Part shown: positions 1 through 18,742 of the stretch, in pieces
Position numbering within the stretch: the stretch's first letter is position 1
Layout of the letters: each line of letters starts with the position of its first letter
Origin: Piscicola geometra
Taxonomy: Eukaryota > Annelida > Clitellata > Hirudinida > Piscicolidae
DNA length: 64,000 nucleotides
Reading direction: 5' to 3'
Assembly: GCA_943735955.1 (NCBI GenBank)
Contig: OX030968.1
Location: 3,755,846 to 3,819,845, forward strand
The notes under the pieces: model-generated
The model's input: the letters and a program-made list of their open reading frames with translations, nothing else
Database searches by the model: none
What the model was told of the DNA's origin: nothing
Position numbers and translations under genes: made by a program

Positions 1-932
1 TCGGAGAGGGCCAAACGTCGGTGGTTGTGGTGGTGGTGGAGATGGTTGTGGTAGTGGTGATGGTGAAGATAGTTTTGATTTTGGTGGTGGTGGTGGTTGT
101 GGTAGTTGTGGTAGTGGTTGTTGGTGATGGTGGTGGTGGTGGTAATGGTGGTGGTGGTGATGGTGGTGGTAGTTGTGGCTGTGGTGGTAGTGGTGGTGGT
201 TGTGGTGGTGGTGGTGGTGGTGGTGGTGGTGGTGGTGGTGGTGGTAGTGGTGGTGGTCGTGGCGATGTTGGTGGTAGCAAAAACAATGGGGGTGGTGATG
301 GTAATGGTGAAATGGGAGAATGGAAAAGTGGGAAAAGGGGTGGAGAAGAAAAACTGTGGCAAAAATTGAGAGCAGTGATGCTGATAGTAGTCGAAAAAAC
401 AACAAAGGTTTTGGTTGTGTGATAGCCGAGAAGTGGAAAGTGAAGTCGGTGATGATAATGATGGTAATGACACGATGGTGATGATAATGATGGTAATGAC
501 ACGATGGTGATGATATGGTGGAGATGAAATGATGGTGATGATAATGATGGTGATGATAATGGTGGTGATGACTTGATTGTTTGTGCTGATAATGGTAACA
601 AATTGATGGCGATGAGAAAGAAAAGACTTTCGAAAAAAAAAGACTTGAATTAGTTGGTCGCTTGAGAACGAAGCCTGCAATGACAAGATAAAGCTGCAGC
701 ATCCATTCACCACTCTCTAAACTCTGTTTCAACTCCATTATTCAACTCTCATTCCTGTCTTTTTCCACCTCTCCAGTTTTAAATCTTTTCATTTTGTCCT
801 CTTTCTCCTTCTTCTCTTCTCTCATCTTTTATCCTGTCTCTCCCACCCACTTTAGTTTTTCATTTTTCTTTTTTTCTTTTTTTGCTTTTTCTTTTTTTTC
901 TTTTTCCACCACAACCTTTCCCACTCCCACAG

Positions 933-8616
<7,684 letters not shown>

Positions 8617-8757
8617 ACCTTCGGAGCATCTAATAGGCGTGCAACAGGCTCCCGCTTACGTTCAATTTTTCCGCTTTTTCTAGTTTGCGAAAATCGTTAA
8701 GTTCAATTTGGAAAGTTCTTCTTCGGTTTCTTCCCATAAAGAGAAGGTCTCCTCTAG

Positions 8758-8850
8758 GGCATTGACGCATTAAGGGGGCATTATAAATCGAATCCAGACT
8801 GGTGAGACGATCGTTAAGCTTTTAACGGCTAGGCTACCCCACTGCCCTCG
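8758..8850 (-). mobile_element. tRNA-derived SINE head fragment
   Basis: Read on the minus strand, this contains an A-box-like TAGCCTAGCCGTTAA and, about 35 bases on, a B-box-like GGATTCGATTT. The spacing and the GGTAGCCTAG opening recall tRNA-derived SINE heads that I associate with molluscan genomes (recollection, not a search). It lies in the 3' flank of the GPCR gene. Confidence 0.5.
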
Positions 8851-8856
8851 AATAAA
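8851..8856 (+). promoter_or_regulatory. Candidate poly(A) signal of the GPCR gene
   Basis: AATAAA lies 235 bases after the stop codon at 8614-8616, followed by T-rich sequence. It is the first canonical hexamer downstream of the gene. Confidence 0.45.
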
Positions 8857-10760
8857 GTTTTATATGTATTGTATTTGTATAAATATTCTCGATTAGGGTT
8901 GGTTATAAATGAATGGGAACGATGCATGGATAGTTATGAAAAGAACGTTTAAGTGAAGCAAAGAAGATATTTGCCAGAGATTTAAATGAAGACAATTTTA
9001 ATTAATGAGAAGTGGTTGTAGGAAGGTCAGATAGTGGAGATTTAAATGGCTGCATGAACTTTTACGGTTTCAGGGTTCGACAGGGTCATTCTTGGTGGTT
9101 TGTGAACTGGCCATTCTTTATTTATTAATTAATTAAACTTAATTAATTACTCCTTATCAACATATATTTCCATGATTCATATATTTTTCTTATTTCTATA
9201 TTTTAATTCTCTAATTCCTTGATAAATTTATTTTTAAAACCGGTTAATTTCTTCCAAAATGAATATTTCTTTAAAAGAATATTTTTACATTAAAAGGAAT
9301 TAAAACATGCGTTCTTTTACTTCCACTTTCGGCACTCCAAACCCTCCACCAACAATAAAGGACGCTTCTACGTAAACATTACTCCCATAATTCTTTGATC
9401 CATGTATTTTTATAAAAACCGGTTAATTTCTCGCCAAAAAAAGATATTTTCATATCGAAAGAACTTTTAATATGCGCTTTTGCACTCCACTCTGAGCACT
9501 GCAAGCATTGCGTCGACAAAGAGGATCCACGAAGCAGACGAGGAATAAAGGGCCTCAAATTGCTTCTTGGCGCTCTGTTTGTCTTCTCGAGTCCTTTCAT
9601 CTCACCGAGTTTCCTCCACATGGCAATGATTAAATGCAACGTAACAATAAATAATATTTATTTCTTTTCATTTTTTTAATAATAATTATTATTATTATTG
9701 TTTTTATTTTTTTATTATTGTTTTTTTAATAAGAATTATTATTATTGTTTAAAAACTATTATTATAATTATAACAATAAATGATAATAAAAACAATAATT
9801 ATAATTTAAATCGTTTTGCCGCCTCGTTATTGGTCGAGATTCCCGCTTCTTGAAAAGATCATGCAGAATAACGGTCAATGGGCAAGGGAAGTATTCTACT
9901 CGTCTTTAATTGAAAGACTTTAAATATGAAAGAACTGGCTACGGGGCCTGCACTAAAATGAGTAAAAGTTATGGCGTCTATATTAGTCAATTAATGTATA
10001 TAGTAAAAACCTTAGCAACACACTGATCTTAGTTGAAAGTCAACAAACTGGTTCGCTTGGACAAACAGCTACCGAAATACTGACTTTTATTTAAAATTAT
10101 TAATCGCTTTTTCAATTTTAAGACTTTTAAGGGAAAATAAATATTTCAAGTTGCGTTTACTAGTGGTCTGCGCGGGAAGTCTCTCTTTCCTCATTAAAAT
10201 ATTTTTATTAATAACAGGTAACAGCAATAACAATAAAAGTAATTATAAAAAATGAAATAGGATTTAAAATAAATGAAAAAATTAAAAAAAATTAAAATAA
10301 AAAAAATATTGTTGAGTTTATCAACATGTTTGGGCAATATACTTAGAAAAAATAGGAAAAATTGGTTGGAAGTTTTACTGTGGTGCCCCAACTGTGTACA
10401 AGAATGTGGAAGACTGACTGAATAATATAGAACAAATGTGCAAAAATATGAAAAGCATCCAACTATAAAAAAAAGATTTATTTGATTAAACTTTAAAGAA
10501 GAATTTAAAAATAAAAGAAACAGCTTTTTGAAATGTATAGTGTTAAAGAAATTATTTTAGTGAATAAACTTTAAAAATCTTATTTGAATATTTTTATCCA
10601 AAAATTTTATTATTAAATGTATTTATATTGATATATTGAAAACAAATATTTATAATTTAATTTCTATTAATAACATTAAATTAACTTTTACAAATTATTT
10701 AGTTTTTGTATCACTGAAATTAAAGCGTTGAATTTAATTATTAAAATATAATAAATACTA
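8857..10760. other. AT-rich intergenic region
   Basis: No coding exon recognised. Content is AT-rich unique sequence with small ATT/AAT runs near 9660-9800. The only repeat of note is the diverged tandem duplication at 9225-9580. Confidence 0.6.
9225..9580. repeat. Diverged two-copy tandem duplication, period about 179 bp
   Basis: Both halves share AAAACCGGTTAATTTCT (9236 and 9415), then an AAAGAA/ATATTTT-rich stretch, then ATGCGYTTTTRCACTCCACT-like sequence and GGCACTCC/GAGCACTGC. The copies are clearly related but diverged. Confidence 0.55.
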
Positions 10761-12093
10761 ATGGAATCTGTAGTTGAAAATGTGACTAAAGAAGGAAAGT
10801 TTGTTGATCGCTCTAAGGTTTACAAAATTCATTTTTCAAGAATGAAACACTAGTTACTAGTAACTAGTTTATTAAATATCTTGAACGAATTATTCAAAAT
10901 ATTCCTATTCCAAAAACTGTATAAAAACTTTTCAATTCAAAAATTGTTTGCAGGTGTGTCCAGTGCTAATTCGAGTATTCGTGGGTGAAGGCATGCACAA
11001 CTCACTGCTCGATTACAGCAGGGGTAACACGCCCTCCCACGAACTACAACTCTACACATGGTGATCCCACGCCCACCAAGAATCACATAATTATTATATT
11101 ATAATTATAATATAAAATCAAACTCATCTCTCTACACCATCCATCATTCAACAACTCAACTACTACTATCACCTCCCACAACACCATCCTTCATTCAACA
11201 ACACAACTACTACTATTACCTTCCACCACACCATCCATCATTCAACAACACAACTACTACTATCACCTCCCACCACAGGATGGACACTAGTCTCAAGGAG
11301 TTGACAGGGCTGATCAGGTCTATGGGAGATCTTGGAAGGTCCAAGGTAGCATTTTGAAGCTCTATATCATCATCATCATCATCATGCCCATTATCATGAT
11401 CACTATCATCATCATTATCACTATCACTATCATCATCATTATCGTCAACATCATCATGACGCCAGGGTTCTACTTTTGAGTTTACAGTGGTGTATGCAGA
11501 TCCGAGATCACCCAACTTCAAAATGAGGGACATCGGAAAGACTTTGGTGGGAGAAGTGAGTGATAAAAGATCATACATATATGTTTTATTTTAATTAATA
11601 ATTCAATAATTATTAAACTATAATTTGGCCCCAAATAATTTATTTCTGTGTATTGATAATAGCAATTTAATTTATTATTCTTTTTTCATTATTTTATTTC
11701 AATTTTCAATTACTTTAACTCTTAATTATTTTTATTTTAAAAATTATATATTGAATTATTTTAAGAATCTACTTTTAAATGCAGCCTGGACTGGACGACA
11801 ACAGCACTCTGGCCTCCAAGAAATTCCAATATGGCGATTTCATCGACGTCGCCATCACCACCAGACGCAGACAACCCTTCAACAACAACAACAACAACAG
11901 TCGATTCATGAACAACAACAGGTTTGCCAACCGCAACAACAACAACACGGAACGTTTTGGTGTGTCCAGGCCTATGGAAAAGTTCACTTTTAATCGCATC
12001 AGCTACAGGGAGAGAGTGGATGGAATTACGAGGGGAAAGGGGGAGGGTGATGAGGGCAGACCTCCTCGCTTTGGCAGGGATAGACCCTACTGA
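10761..12093 (+). CDS. SAP18: SAP18, Sin3A-associated protein 18
   Basis: Five exons: 10761-10817, 10954-11060, 11279-11345, 11466-11555, 11785-12093; all junctions GT-AG and in phase, giving 209 aa. SAP18 is a ubiquitin-like-fold protein of the nuclear ASAP/PSAP splicing complexes and of Sin3-HDAC repressor complexes. Recognition rests on CPVLIRVFV, SRGNTPSHELQLYTWMD, TSLKELTGLIRS, FEFTVVYADPRSPNFKMRDI and KFQYGDFIDVAIT, which follow the human protein in order. The start is the ATG opening exon 1. The protein is longer than the roughly 150-aa vertebrate form because of a C-terminal extension with two runs of six and four Asn, then Arg/Gly-rich sequence. The extension appears lineage-specific. 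Intron 2 ends in repeated copies of acceptor-like sequence. Confidence 0.95.
11110..11278 (+). repeat. Tandem copies of an acceptor-like sequence in SAP18 intron 2
   Basis: A roughly 60-bp unit (CATCCATCATTCAACAACWC, CAACTACTACTATYACC, TCCCACMACA) repeats three times up to the exon at 11279. Only the last copy ends in CACAG; the others end in CACAC or CAACAC, so they resemble inactive acceptors. Confidence 0.6.
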
Positions 12094-12148
12094 CGGGAGG
12101 GCAAATGAATAGATGAATGGATAGTCTGTATTGTTACTTAGATAGAAA

Positions 12149-12154
12149 AATAAA
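12149..12154 (+). promoter_or_regulatory. Candidate SAP18 poly(A) signal
   Basis: AATAAA 56 bases after the SAP18 stop. A second AATAAA-like cluster follows near 12218. Confidence 0.45.
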
Positions 12155-12809
12155 TGGACATATAGGTTGATGGTTGAATTAGGAAGTAAAAACTGTTCAA
12201 AAATATTTTTTCGACAATAAAAAATAAATGATCAAAATGCTGAATAACAAACATCGGCCTAAGGACTATATATGGCCGAATATTTAAGATGAGCCAGAAA
12301 GCAAAAAGTTTACAAAAAATTAGGTCTGGAGTTAATTCAAAAGTCTTCGATAATTCTTCATTTTAAAGGTTTCAAGTTGTATTGTATAAAATAAAAATAT
12401 TCGTTTTCGCCTTCGGTCTAATAGTTGCCCTTGTAATTCTTATTCAGCAGAATAATTAAAGTGATAAAAATTATTTTAAAAAATATATATAATATATGTT
12501 CTTTATTAAATAATTTCTTCCATTATTCGACCAAATTATGATGATGATCAACTAGCATTTGTGGCAGTTCTCACACGAACTTCAAATGAATCAGGCGATT
12601 TCAGAAGTATTTATTACATGATAGATTGTTGGATGAAACTCTGGCTCAGGTGCTTGTATGACGAATGGTTGAAATTAGTTCGTATCAGTGGATTTGCAAG
12701 TAAACAGTGATTGCACAGATTGTCTTGCGTCATAAGTAGTTATGAATTAATCATGGTGTATGACAGTTTAACAATATGCCTCATCTGTTCCTATATTGGA
12801 TCTTTGGTT

Positions 12810-12834
12810 AGCGGCTGCCATTTTGGCAGCCGCT
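12810..12834 (+). other. Perfect 11-bp hairpin followed by AATAAA
   Basis: AGCGGCTGCCA, a TTT loop and TGGCAGCCGCT form an uninterrupted GC-rich stem in AT-rich DNA; AATAAA follows at 12837-12842. It lies 717 bases after the SAP18 stop and 979 before PNRC. It could be a transcript 3' end structure or a remnant of a small inverted repeat. No gene could be assigned to it. Confidence 0.6.
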
Positions 12835-12989
12835 CAAATAAATTTGTAGAATAAAAGGTTTTTGGGTATGAAATATAAAAATTTTAGAATCTTAAGTCTA
12901 AATAAAAATTACATTTAATTAATTAGAATGTTTTTTGTGCGAATGCTGGTTGTTTTGAATCTGTCGAGGAATGGTCACAGCAGACCAAG

Positions 12990-13124
12990 ATGGCCGCAGG
13001 GAATCAAGTGAGCTGCGACATAAAGAAGAAAACCTTCCATAGCAGCAGCAGTTCCAGTGCTGGCAAGGACTTCTCCTTCACCCTCTATCGCAGCCTCGGC
13101 ACCAGTGGCAAGACAGAAAATTGA
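12990..13124 (+). CDS. Possible short ORF, 44 aa, unrecognised
   Basis: Starts MAAGNQVSCDIKKKTF and ends GTSGKTEN, with a Ser run in the middle. Base composition is GC-rich like the exons and unlike the flanks. A CACAG acceptor-like site precedes it at 12977-12981, so it could be the last exon of an unseen transcript. No family recognised; it may be chance. Confidence 0.25.
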   Translation: MAAGNQVSCDIKKKTFHSSSSSSAGKDFSFTLYRSLGTSGKTEN

Positions 13125-13329
13125 GAAGAATTATGATTGTGTTTTATGGTTTTGAGGATGATGTGGTGATGATTGTGCTGTGGTATGAGTGTTGGTACTG
13201 TAGTAATGATTGAATTATTTTTTGGTGGTGATAGTGATTTTTTGGCGGTGATTATCATGGTGGTGTGGGTGAGGTTGGATTATTGAGTTTGATTGTTTGC
13301 TTTTTTATATTTAAATTGATATATATACA

Positions 13330-13440
13330 TATATTGGAAGTGGTCTAAAACCCGTTTTATTTAACAAATTTGTTTGAAGAGCGCTTTTGTTCACTTAGCA
13401 AAGGGCGCTATACAAATCATTAGTGATTGATTGATTGATA
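13330..13440 (+). mobile_element. LINE/SINE 3' tail fragment (GCGCTATACAAAT plus TGATTGATT)
   Basis: Ends in GGGCGCTATACAAATCA followed by a TGATTGATTGAT microsatellite tail. A related tail is found on the minus strand at 46030-46130. GCGCTATAYAAAT followed by a short tandem tail is typical of L2-like LINEs and their SINEs (established from other animals, family not proven here). Confidence 0.5.
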
Positions 13441-13811
13441 TTATTTTCGGGTTTGTTCTTATATTATAAGGCTTAAAATGTTCAACCAAAAGCCTTGCTT
13501 GATATTTTATTTTGTGTAGTTAAAATCTACTACATTTGAAACTTTTTTTCAATTTCAAATCTTTGAAAAAGTTAAATTTTAAAATAATTTAAAATTAATT
13601 AATTTAGTGCCAGCTTCACGTACGTGACCAACCTTTACTCCTTATTGAATTCTTCGGTATAATCGGCCATTTTTTCTTTGTTCGTTAACTTTAGGTAAAC
13701 AGGATTTATATAATGATTCTGATATATTTGTTAATATAAAATAATAAAACGCGAAAGTTGATTTCTCACAGGGCAGTCTTTTGGAAAGTTAACCAATTTC
13801 TTTAAATTACT

Positions 13812-14363
13812 ATGAAGTTCGAACGAAGTTCGCGAATTTTGAGTGCAGAAATGAGTTTTTTTACTGGCGAGACACTTGCAGCAGATTCTTTTTTCAACAC
13901 AAACGATTTTTACGGCTTAGTTTACAACAGAAAAGGCGGCAACAACATGTACTCACCCAGTAAAGAAATTCAAACAAAAGACTCAAAACAAAGCTCAAAA
14001 AGAAATATTCAAAATGTAAATTATTTTTCAAAAGTCGCCATTCCAACATCTCCAAGTTACTGTGGCAGAGAAATGTGTTCGAGGAGTTTTCCCAACATGC
14101 AAGGAAGTCCACTGGGAATGAAGGGAGTGCCAGACGTCGGGACGCCAGAGAGGGGCCACAAAGTGAGGAGACACAGCCAAGGCAGCGACCACCACAGTCT
14201 GTCGCCCACCAAGCACTCGCCTTATGCCGGTGCGAAGTTCGGAGATGCTCCCGCTCCCAAAGTGTTGCCACTCCCCCCTCTGCACTGGATCCCTCCCCTG
14301 CACCAGCCTTACAACATCACTGCCACCAACCACCTCAAGTCCATGCTTCAGATCAAGGCTTGA
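13812..14363 (+). CDS. PNRC: PNRC-family protein (proline-rich nuclear receptor coactivator)
   Basis: Single-exon ORF of 183 aa. The C-terminal third holds the family signature: YAGAKFGDAPAPKVLPLPPL followed by HWI, then about 20 residues and a terminal HLKSMLQIKA. In vertebrate PNRC1/2 the equivalent is YAGAKFSEPPSPSVLPKPP with HWV and a closing LKTLL-type helix. The proline motif binds the EVH1 domain of the decapping activator DCP1A and links decapping to NMD; the family was first described as nuclear receptor coactivators. The N-terminal part is Ser/Lys-rich and unconserved to my eye. A second ATG lies at codon 14 (MSFFTGE). Located 1.7 kb after SAP18 on the same strand, with no sign of co-transcription. 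Confidence 0.85.
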   Translation: MKFERSSRILSAEMSFFTGETLAADSFFNTNDFYGLVYNRKGGNNMYSPSKEIQTKDSKQSSKRNIQNVNYFSKVAIPTSPSYCGREMCSRSFPNMQGSPLGMKGVPDVGTPERGHKVRRHSQGSDHHSLSPTKHSPYAGAKFGDAPAPKVLPLPPLHWIPPLHQPYNITATNHLKSMLQIKA

Positions 14364-17008
14364 GTCCTCCGTAACAAGCCGGTTCATCCATTCACTCTCA
14401 TCTATACCGGAGAGAATCAGAGTTAATTTATATTTGTAATTAAACGCTATATAAATTGAGAAAAGACGATTTCGAGGAGTGTTGAGCAGACGATCGCAGA
14501 CGAACAGTCTCTGAAGGGCTTTTTGATGCACTTTTGTTTTGGCGCATTAAGGAACATATATATGCGAGCGATGAGCGTTGAGACTTTCTGATGTTGTATT
14601 ATGAGACGACAATTGCATCATTGTTTTGTCTGCCCACCTTTGGGTCTGATGTGATCAATTATTCCAGCATTTGTCTCTCCCTTCTTTCGTTCTCTTTCAC
14701 ACACGTGTGTTTCTTCTGCCACTCTTTCTTTCACATGTGTGTGTTTCCCTCGACACTCTGTCTTCTGATGTGTGTATCCTACATCACTCTTCCTTTCTGC
14801 AAACACTATCTCATTCTTCCAAGCATTCTTTCAGACACATATCATAAACACACTTTCTTTTTTAATCATCATCATCACCTCTTTTGCTCTACACTCGTTT
14901 TTTGTTCTTTCAACTTCACATAAATGTTCAACATTCACATGTCTGCTTCTATGTGTATACACATGTGTTATTTACACACAAACACACTGACAGATATTCA
15001 AACACACACATGCACAAACAAAAATGCATACACACCCACACACATTACTTCTTTTAGACTTTTTTGTGAGATTTCTTTGGTTGTATGGCTTGCATTTGAG
15101 CTCGGTTTAGAGCTGAATGACAGATGCACTCCTGGAGTGATGGTACACTTCCACATACTCTGACCTCTTAGTTGTGTGATGTCGTTTTTTTGTATGATAA
15201 TGATTACATCATTATCATTACATCATTCTTTGTATGATAATGATTACATCATTATCAAGCAGCAAAAGATGAGAACTTGTTCTACATGCAACCATCACTG
15301 ATTCTTTCTTCATAACCTTCATCATCTTTTCCGTCGTTATATTATCTTCATCATCCTCATTTTCATCATTATTATCATCTTCATCATCATCATCATTGCT
15401 ACTGCGATCACCACCATCATCAACATGTCATCGTTTACCATGTCGCCATTGCCTTGTGGTCGCCTCAATTGATTTACTTGCCCCATCATCACTACTGCAC
15501 TGGAACTACTACTACTAGCTGCTGCTGCTGTATCACTGAAGACAGACTATCTCGAAGTGTGTATGCCGATGCTGATGATGATCTAAATGATCTTGATGAT
15601 GATGATAATAATCTTGGTGATGATGATTTATCTTACTGATGGTAATGATTATGTTACGTCATCATCGAATGCATGCATGCATGAATGAATGAATAATTCT
15701 TCAGTTTTCCTTCTTTCACTTTCGTTTTTCCATCATTTTCATTTTAATTTCTCCATCCATCATTTGCAACCTATAATGTCATGTCATCTTCTTGTGTATC
15801 TGTCTCTATCACTCTTCCTCTCCTCCCCCTTCTCTTCTTCTTCCCCTCCCTTCCTCCTCCTCCTCCCCTCCTCATTCCCCTCCTCCTCCTTGTTACGAGG
15901 TTGTTGGTGATGATGACGATTGTTGTAGCAGCTATTTATATTATTGAGCCTTCTCCTGGTGCAGTTCATCATCATCTTCATCATCATCATCGTCTTCATC
16001 ATCATCATCATCTTCATCATCATCATCATCATCGTCTTCATCATCATCATCATCATCATCGTCTTCATCATCATCATCATCATCATCGATGTCTTCATCA
16101 TCCTCATCAACGACATCATCGTCATCATATGCAAGGCTCACTTCTTCAGCCCTCGTCCTCCACCTCCCACACTACTATCATCATCACTTCATTCAGCATC
16201 GTCGTCGTCATCATCACCACCACTTGCAGGGTGTCACGTAATACTTAATCTACCATGCACGCACGCACGCATCACCATCATCTTCATTTCCATATCTGAT
16301 GACGTCATCTTTTTCCTTCAACGTTAATTAATTATATAATTAAGTCAACAATTAAATGAAGCACCGCATCATCATCACTTGTTCTTTTTAGTTTCCAAGT
16401 ACTTCTTTTTCTTTCAGACTCCAGTTATTCTTTCACGCCATCACCATCATCATCATCTTTTCCACATTTTATATATTAATATTATAATTGACATTTTCTT
16501 ACGTATTATTATATTATTATCATCATGATAATATTCTTATCGATATTTCAAGTATTATTATTATTATGTCTATTTAGATTTTCATTGCTTAATTCATTTT
16601 AATCATTTCTAAACTTTCATTCTTTTTGAATGTCTAATCACATCATCTCGTATCTTCTACGTTATCCCCTTTTTTATTTTTATTATCATTTATAAAAAAA
16701 TTATTCTTATTTTTATTATCGACTTAAATTTTTTTATAAATAATTTTTTTAATTAATTACTGTTATTATTATTATTTCCGATGCTATTTAAGATTGATCA
16801 TATAAAACTTATTATCAAATCGACGTTGTTATCAATATGCTTATTTAAGTTTTTTGGTGTTTCTACCACTCTTCATTAATTGATCATTATTATCTATTTT
16901 AAGATATTCATATTTATTATCTATATTACTATTCTCATGATTACCATATACTTAAATATTTAATGAGGTATCTTTATTAAACATTTAAAGTACATTATAT
17001 ACATATAT
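14364..17008. other. Intergenic low-complexity region
   Basis: No convincing exon. Contents: T/C-rich and CACA-rich sequence (14680-15040), a CAT/ATC triplet array (15965-16110), and AT-rich DNA from 16320. Open frames here are readings of simple repeats. Confidence 0.6.
15965..16110 (+). repeat. (ATC)n microsatellite
   Basis: TCATCATCATCATCG triplets with regular CGTCTTC and CTTC interruptions; His, Ile or Ser in the plus frames and Asp or Met in the minus frames. Confidence 0.85.
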
Positions 17009-17195
17009 ACCGTAAAACACGGTGTATAAGACGCACCTTATGTTTCTTCTTCCTTTTGCTTTCATAGACTCAGCAATGGCGAGAATTTAAAGATTTACAA
17101 AAGGTAACTTACGATCTAACTTTTCGTTTGTTTATCTCTTCTTTTTTTCTTTTTTATTGAAAACAGGTGCGTCTTATACATGGTGTTTTATATGC
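17009..17195. mobile_element. MITE-like inverted repeat element, about 187 bp
   Basis: Left arm CGTAAAACACGGTGTATAAG then ACGCACCT; right arm on the opposite strand ATAAAACACCATGTATAAG then ACGCACCT, so about 27 bases pair with few mismatches. The interior of about 130 bases has no ORF. The outermost CCGTAAAA resembles the element at 3776. Confidence 0.7.
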
Positions 17196-17243
17196 TCTTA
17201 TTTAAATTAAATATTATTTAGTGTCTCTATTCGTTTAATATAT

Positions 17244-17420
17244 CTATTCGTAAGTAAGTTAAAATTTAAATATTCAGTTATGCTAATCTATTTGTAAGTA
17301 AGTTCAAATTTAAATATTCAGTTATGCTAATCTATTCGTAAGTAAGTTTAAATTTAAATATTCAGTTATGCTAATCTATTCGTAAGTAAGTTCAAATTTA
17401 AATATTCAGTTATGCTAATG
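17244..17420 (+). repeat. 44-bp tandem repeat, four copies
   Basis: Unit CGTAAGTAAGTTCAAATTTA then AATATTCAGTTATGCTAATCTATT; unit starts at 17250, 17294, 17338 and 17382 are exactly 44 apart, with one or two substitutions per copy. Confidence 0.9.
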
Positions 17421-18512
17421 ATAAGTGCATCAAAATCATATAAGTAACGTTGGTACTGAGATGTTGTTTTTGTTTACCATATAGTTTCCTTTAATACGAT
17501 TTAATGCCATTTATTCATAACATTTATTTATAATATATAAGTGATATATATCAGCACGTGTAACTTGGGTTAACACATTCAGTGAAGGCACGGTCTGTTA
17601 ATAGTAAACTATTATTATTTATTTATTGAATTATTCGCATCTTGTTTGCTCCACCACCTCCACCACCACCACCAGCGGCAGCGCCACCATCAGGTAACTT
17701 CTCAAGCCCTCAAGCCACTGTACACACGTGTGTGTGGTTGTTGAAGTACTGGCTGCAGTGAAAGTGTGGCTGGTGTAGCACTGGCCACACACATGCCGAT
17801 TGCAACAGCTGCATTGTGGCAATATTTGCCTTGGTGGATGGCGTGGTGGTGGTGGTAATGCACACACCTTTGATTGGTTCATGGTGACTTCATGTGTGAG
17901 GCTGTTAGTGTGTTCTTTGAGGTTTACATATGCAAGTGTGTGTGGGTGCGTTTGTACGAGTGAGTGTATGTATGGGTGCGTGAGTGTGTATACGTCTTAG
18001 TTGTGTATTCTATGTGTGCGTGTGTGCATTTGAGTAAGTTCGAGTGTGCATGCAACGTTTGAGTGCAGTGCTCGTCTGCTTGGATGGCATTGTCGTAATG
18101 GTGCTTGAAGCGAATAAATGAGCGAGTTCTCATTATTTATACTCATTAATATTCATTAATCTAATAAGCATAAACTATTCTGCATAATTATGAATATGCA
18201 TTTCGGAACGAAATTAATATTCAGCGCCGGTATTTAGACACTGCATTATGAATTCCCAGTTTAGTGCTTTTATTAACTCTAGCTTCTGTGGCGATGAGGA
18301 ACATTTAAGTGCGAAAGAAGGAGAAGACAGAACAATAGCAACCCCACCACCACCACCACCCTTCCTTAGCAACCAAGCTTATACGTGAGCACCTTATGTT
18401 CTATAAAAGTTTCAAAGCTGACCCTTACCACACGGATTTAGGTGATTAATTGAATATACTAGCGACAACGAGAACACTGAAGCTACTTGTCTCCACTGGT
18501 GACGAAAGAGGC

Positions 18513-18609
<97 letters not shown>

Positions 18610-18742
18610 CAGCAGCAATAGTAGTAGTAGTAGTAATAATTGAGAGTTTCTAAGTGCGATTGGAAATGATTTATTCGTCTATACATTGTTCCACTATAAA
18701 GTTAACAAAGACGTGTAGCAGTAATAATGTCTGCCTGCCACA
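17421..18742. other. Intergenic region with CA/TG and GTA tracts
   Basis: No coding exon recognised. Contains TGTGTG-rich sequence (17900-18050) and a GTA triplet run (18514-18640). It forms the 3' flank of the SYNJ2BP-like gene, which reads in from the right. Confidence 0.5.
18514..18640 (+). repeat. (GTA)n microsatellite
   Basis: About 40 GTA triplets with rare ATT, GCA and AAT variants, about 100 bases beyond the SYNJ2BP-like stop codon and possibly in its 3' UTR. Confidence 0.9.
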
